A stretch of DNA of 64,000 nucleotides from Chamaecrista fasciculata (Eukaryota > Streptophyta > Magnoliopsida > Fabales > Fabaceae), in NCBI GenBank assembly GCA_003254925.1, contig QANZ01029966.1, forward strand, positions 24,522 through 88,521. The letters are read 5' to 3'. The position numbers were made by a program, and so were the translations under genes. Each line of letters opens with the position of its first letter. Position 1 is the first letter of the stretch. Shown here piece after piece: positions 63,671-64,000 of this stretch. The notes beneath the pieces were generated by a model. The model was not told where the DNA came from, made no database searches, and saw only the letters and a program-made list of their open reading frames with translations.

Positions 63671-64000
63671 TTTATTATTTGGTCATTGAATAATCAAAAT
63701 ATACTACTCAATCATTAAAAGTATTACAATAGTCAATGATTTGGTCTTTGGGGACAAAAAATTAAATTAAGTACAAATTTAAGAGTAAAAAAATATTAAT
63801 TTAATATAAATTTAGTGATTAAAAAGTATAAATCAGTTTAAATTCAAGGACCAAATCGTCACTATTGAACCAAATAGTTAACAATTAGAATTTTCAGAAC
63901 CAAATCATATATTAAGATTATTTAGAGACTAATTAGTTGACTCGATATAAATTTAGGGACTAAATAATAAGTTTTCTCTTCATATTTTTATAAGGAAACG
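63671..64000. repeat. Dispersed AT-rich repeat, second copy
   Basis: Shares phrases with 52980-54260 in the same orientation (AAATTCAAGGACCAAATCGT, CCAAATAGTTAACAATTAG). The element type is unknown, and it runs off the window. Confidence 0.5.

Overview
The window is nuclear DNA from a flowering plant, probably a eudicot. It is AT-rich and intron-poor, and it is packed with Ty1/copia, Ty3/gypsy chromovirus, CACTA, Mutator-like (MULE), hAT and PIF/Harbinger elements. Initiator-methionine tRNA primer sites and a C-terminal fragment of a plant En/Spm transposase are also present. I find no intact host gene in 64 kb. Every coding stretch I can recognise belongs to a transposon or is a broken or captured piece of a host gene.

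Layout. 1-1745 is the 3' part of a CACTA element: two exons of a Transposase_24-type protein, then a subterminal repeat field and a terminal hairpin. It abuts the end of a copia element (RT/RNase H remnant 1754-2473, then a 3' LTR from 2750). A 1.17-kb Pack-MULE (2786-3953, perfect 9-bp target duplication) sits in that LTR and carries an antisense fragment of a PUB38-41-type U-box E3 ligase gene. 5372-22004 is a Ty3/gypsy chromovirus on the minus strand. It is split by an 11.27-kb copia element (8081-19351, 2.4-kb LTRs), which is itself split by a solo LTR of the same family (14589-16290, containing an assembly gap). The 5-bp target duplications of all three layers can be read.

22010-30870 is a pile of long-inverted-repeat elements. 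It includes a 2.3-kb element with telomere-like CCCTAAA-type repeats, a LINE 3' remnant with RNase H, a GC-rich captured sequence, an hAT MITE inserted in the terminal repeat of another element, and a second RNase H fragment inside an inverted-repeat element. 31533-33374 holds two exon fragments of the cohesin gene SMC3 with splice sites still visible. 34830-38208 is a second stack of nested inverted repeats, including a captured coding fragment, a solo LTR collapsed by the assembly to 122 bases, and a near-perfect palindrome. 38209-53267 is mostly AT-rich sequence with no recognisable gene, dotted with MITEs. 53268-57625 has a Tourist-like MITE, an hAT MITE, and a MULE holding a 1.85-kb gag-only LTR retrotransposon (TR-GAG type). 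After a second gap (58202-58803) come a GC-rich block, a solo LTR (60384-62527, minus strand) and two MULE MITEs.

The elements do not form a pathway. Their relationship is stratigraphic, and the nesting order can be read from the target duplications. The most notable observations are gag-only or gag-retaining non-autonomous retrotransposons, capture of host gene fragments (PUB, RNase H and unidentified proteins) by inverted-repeat elements, and the SMC3 pseudogene. Coordinates of precise insertions come from reading the terminal repeats and target duplications directly. Percent identities are estimates by eye.
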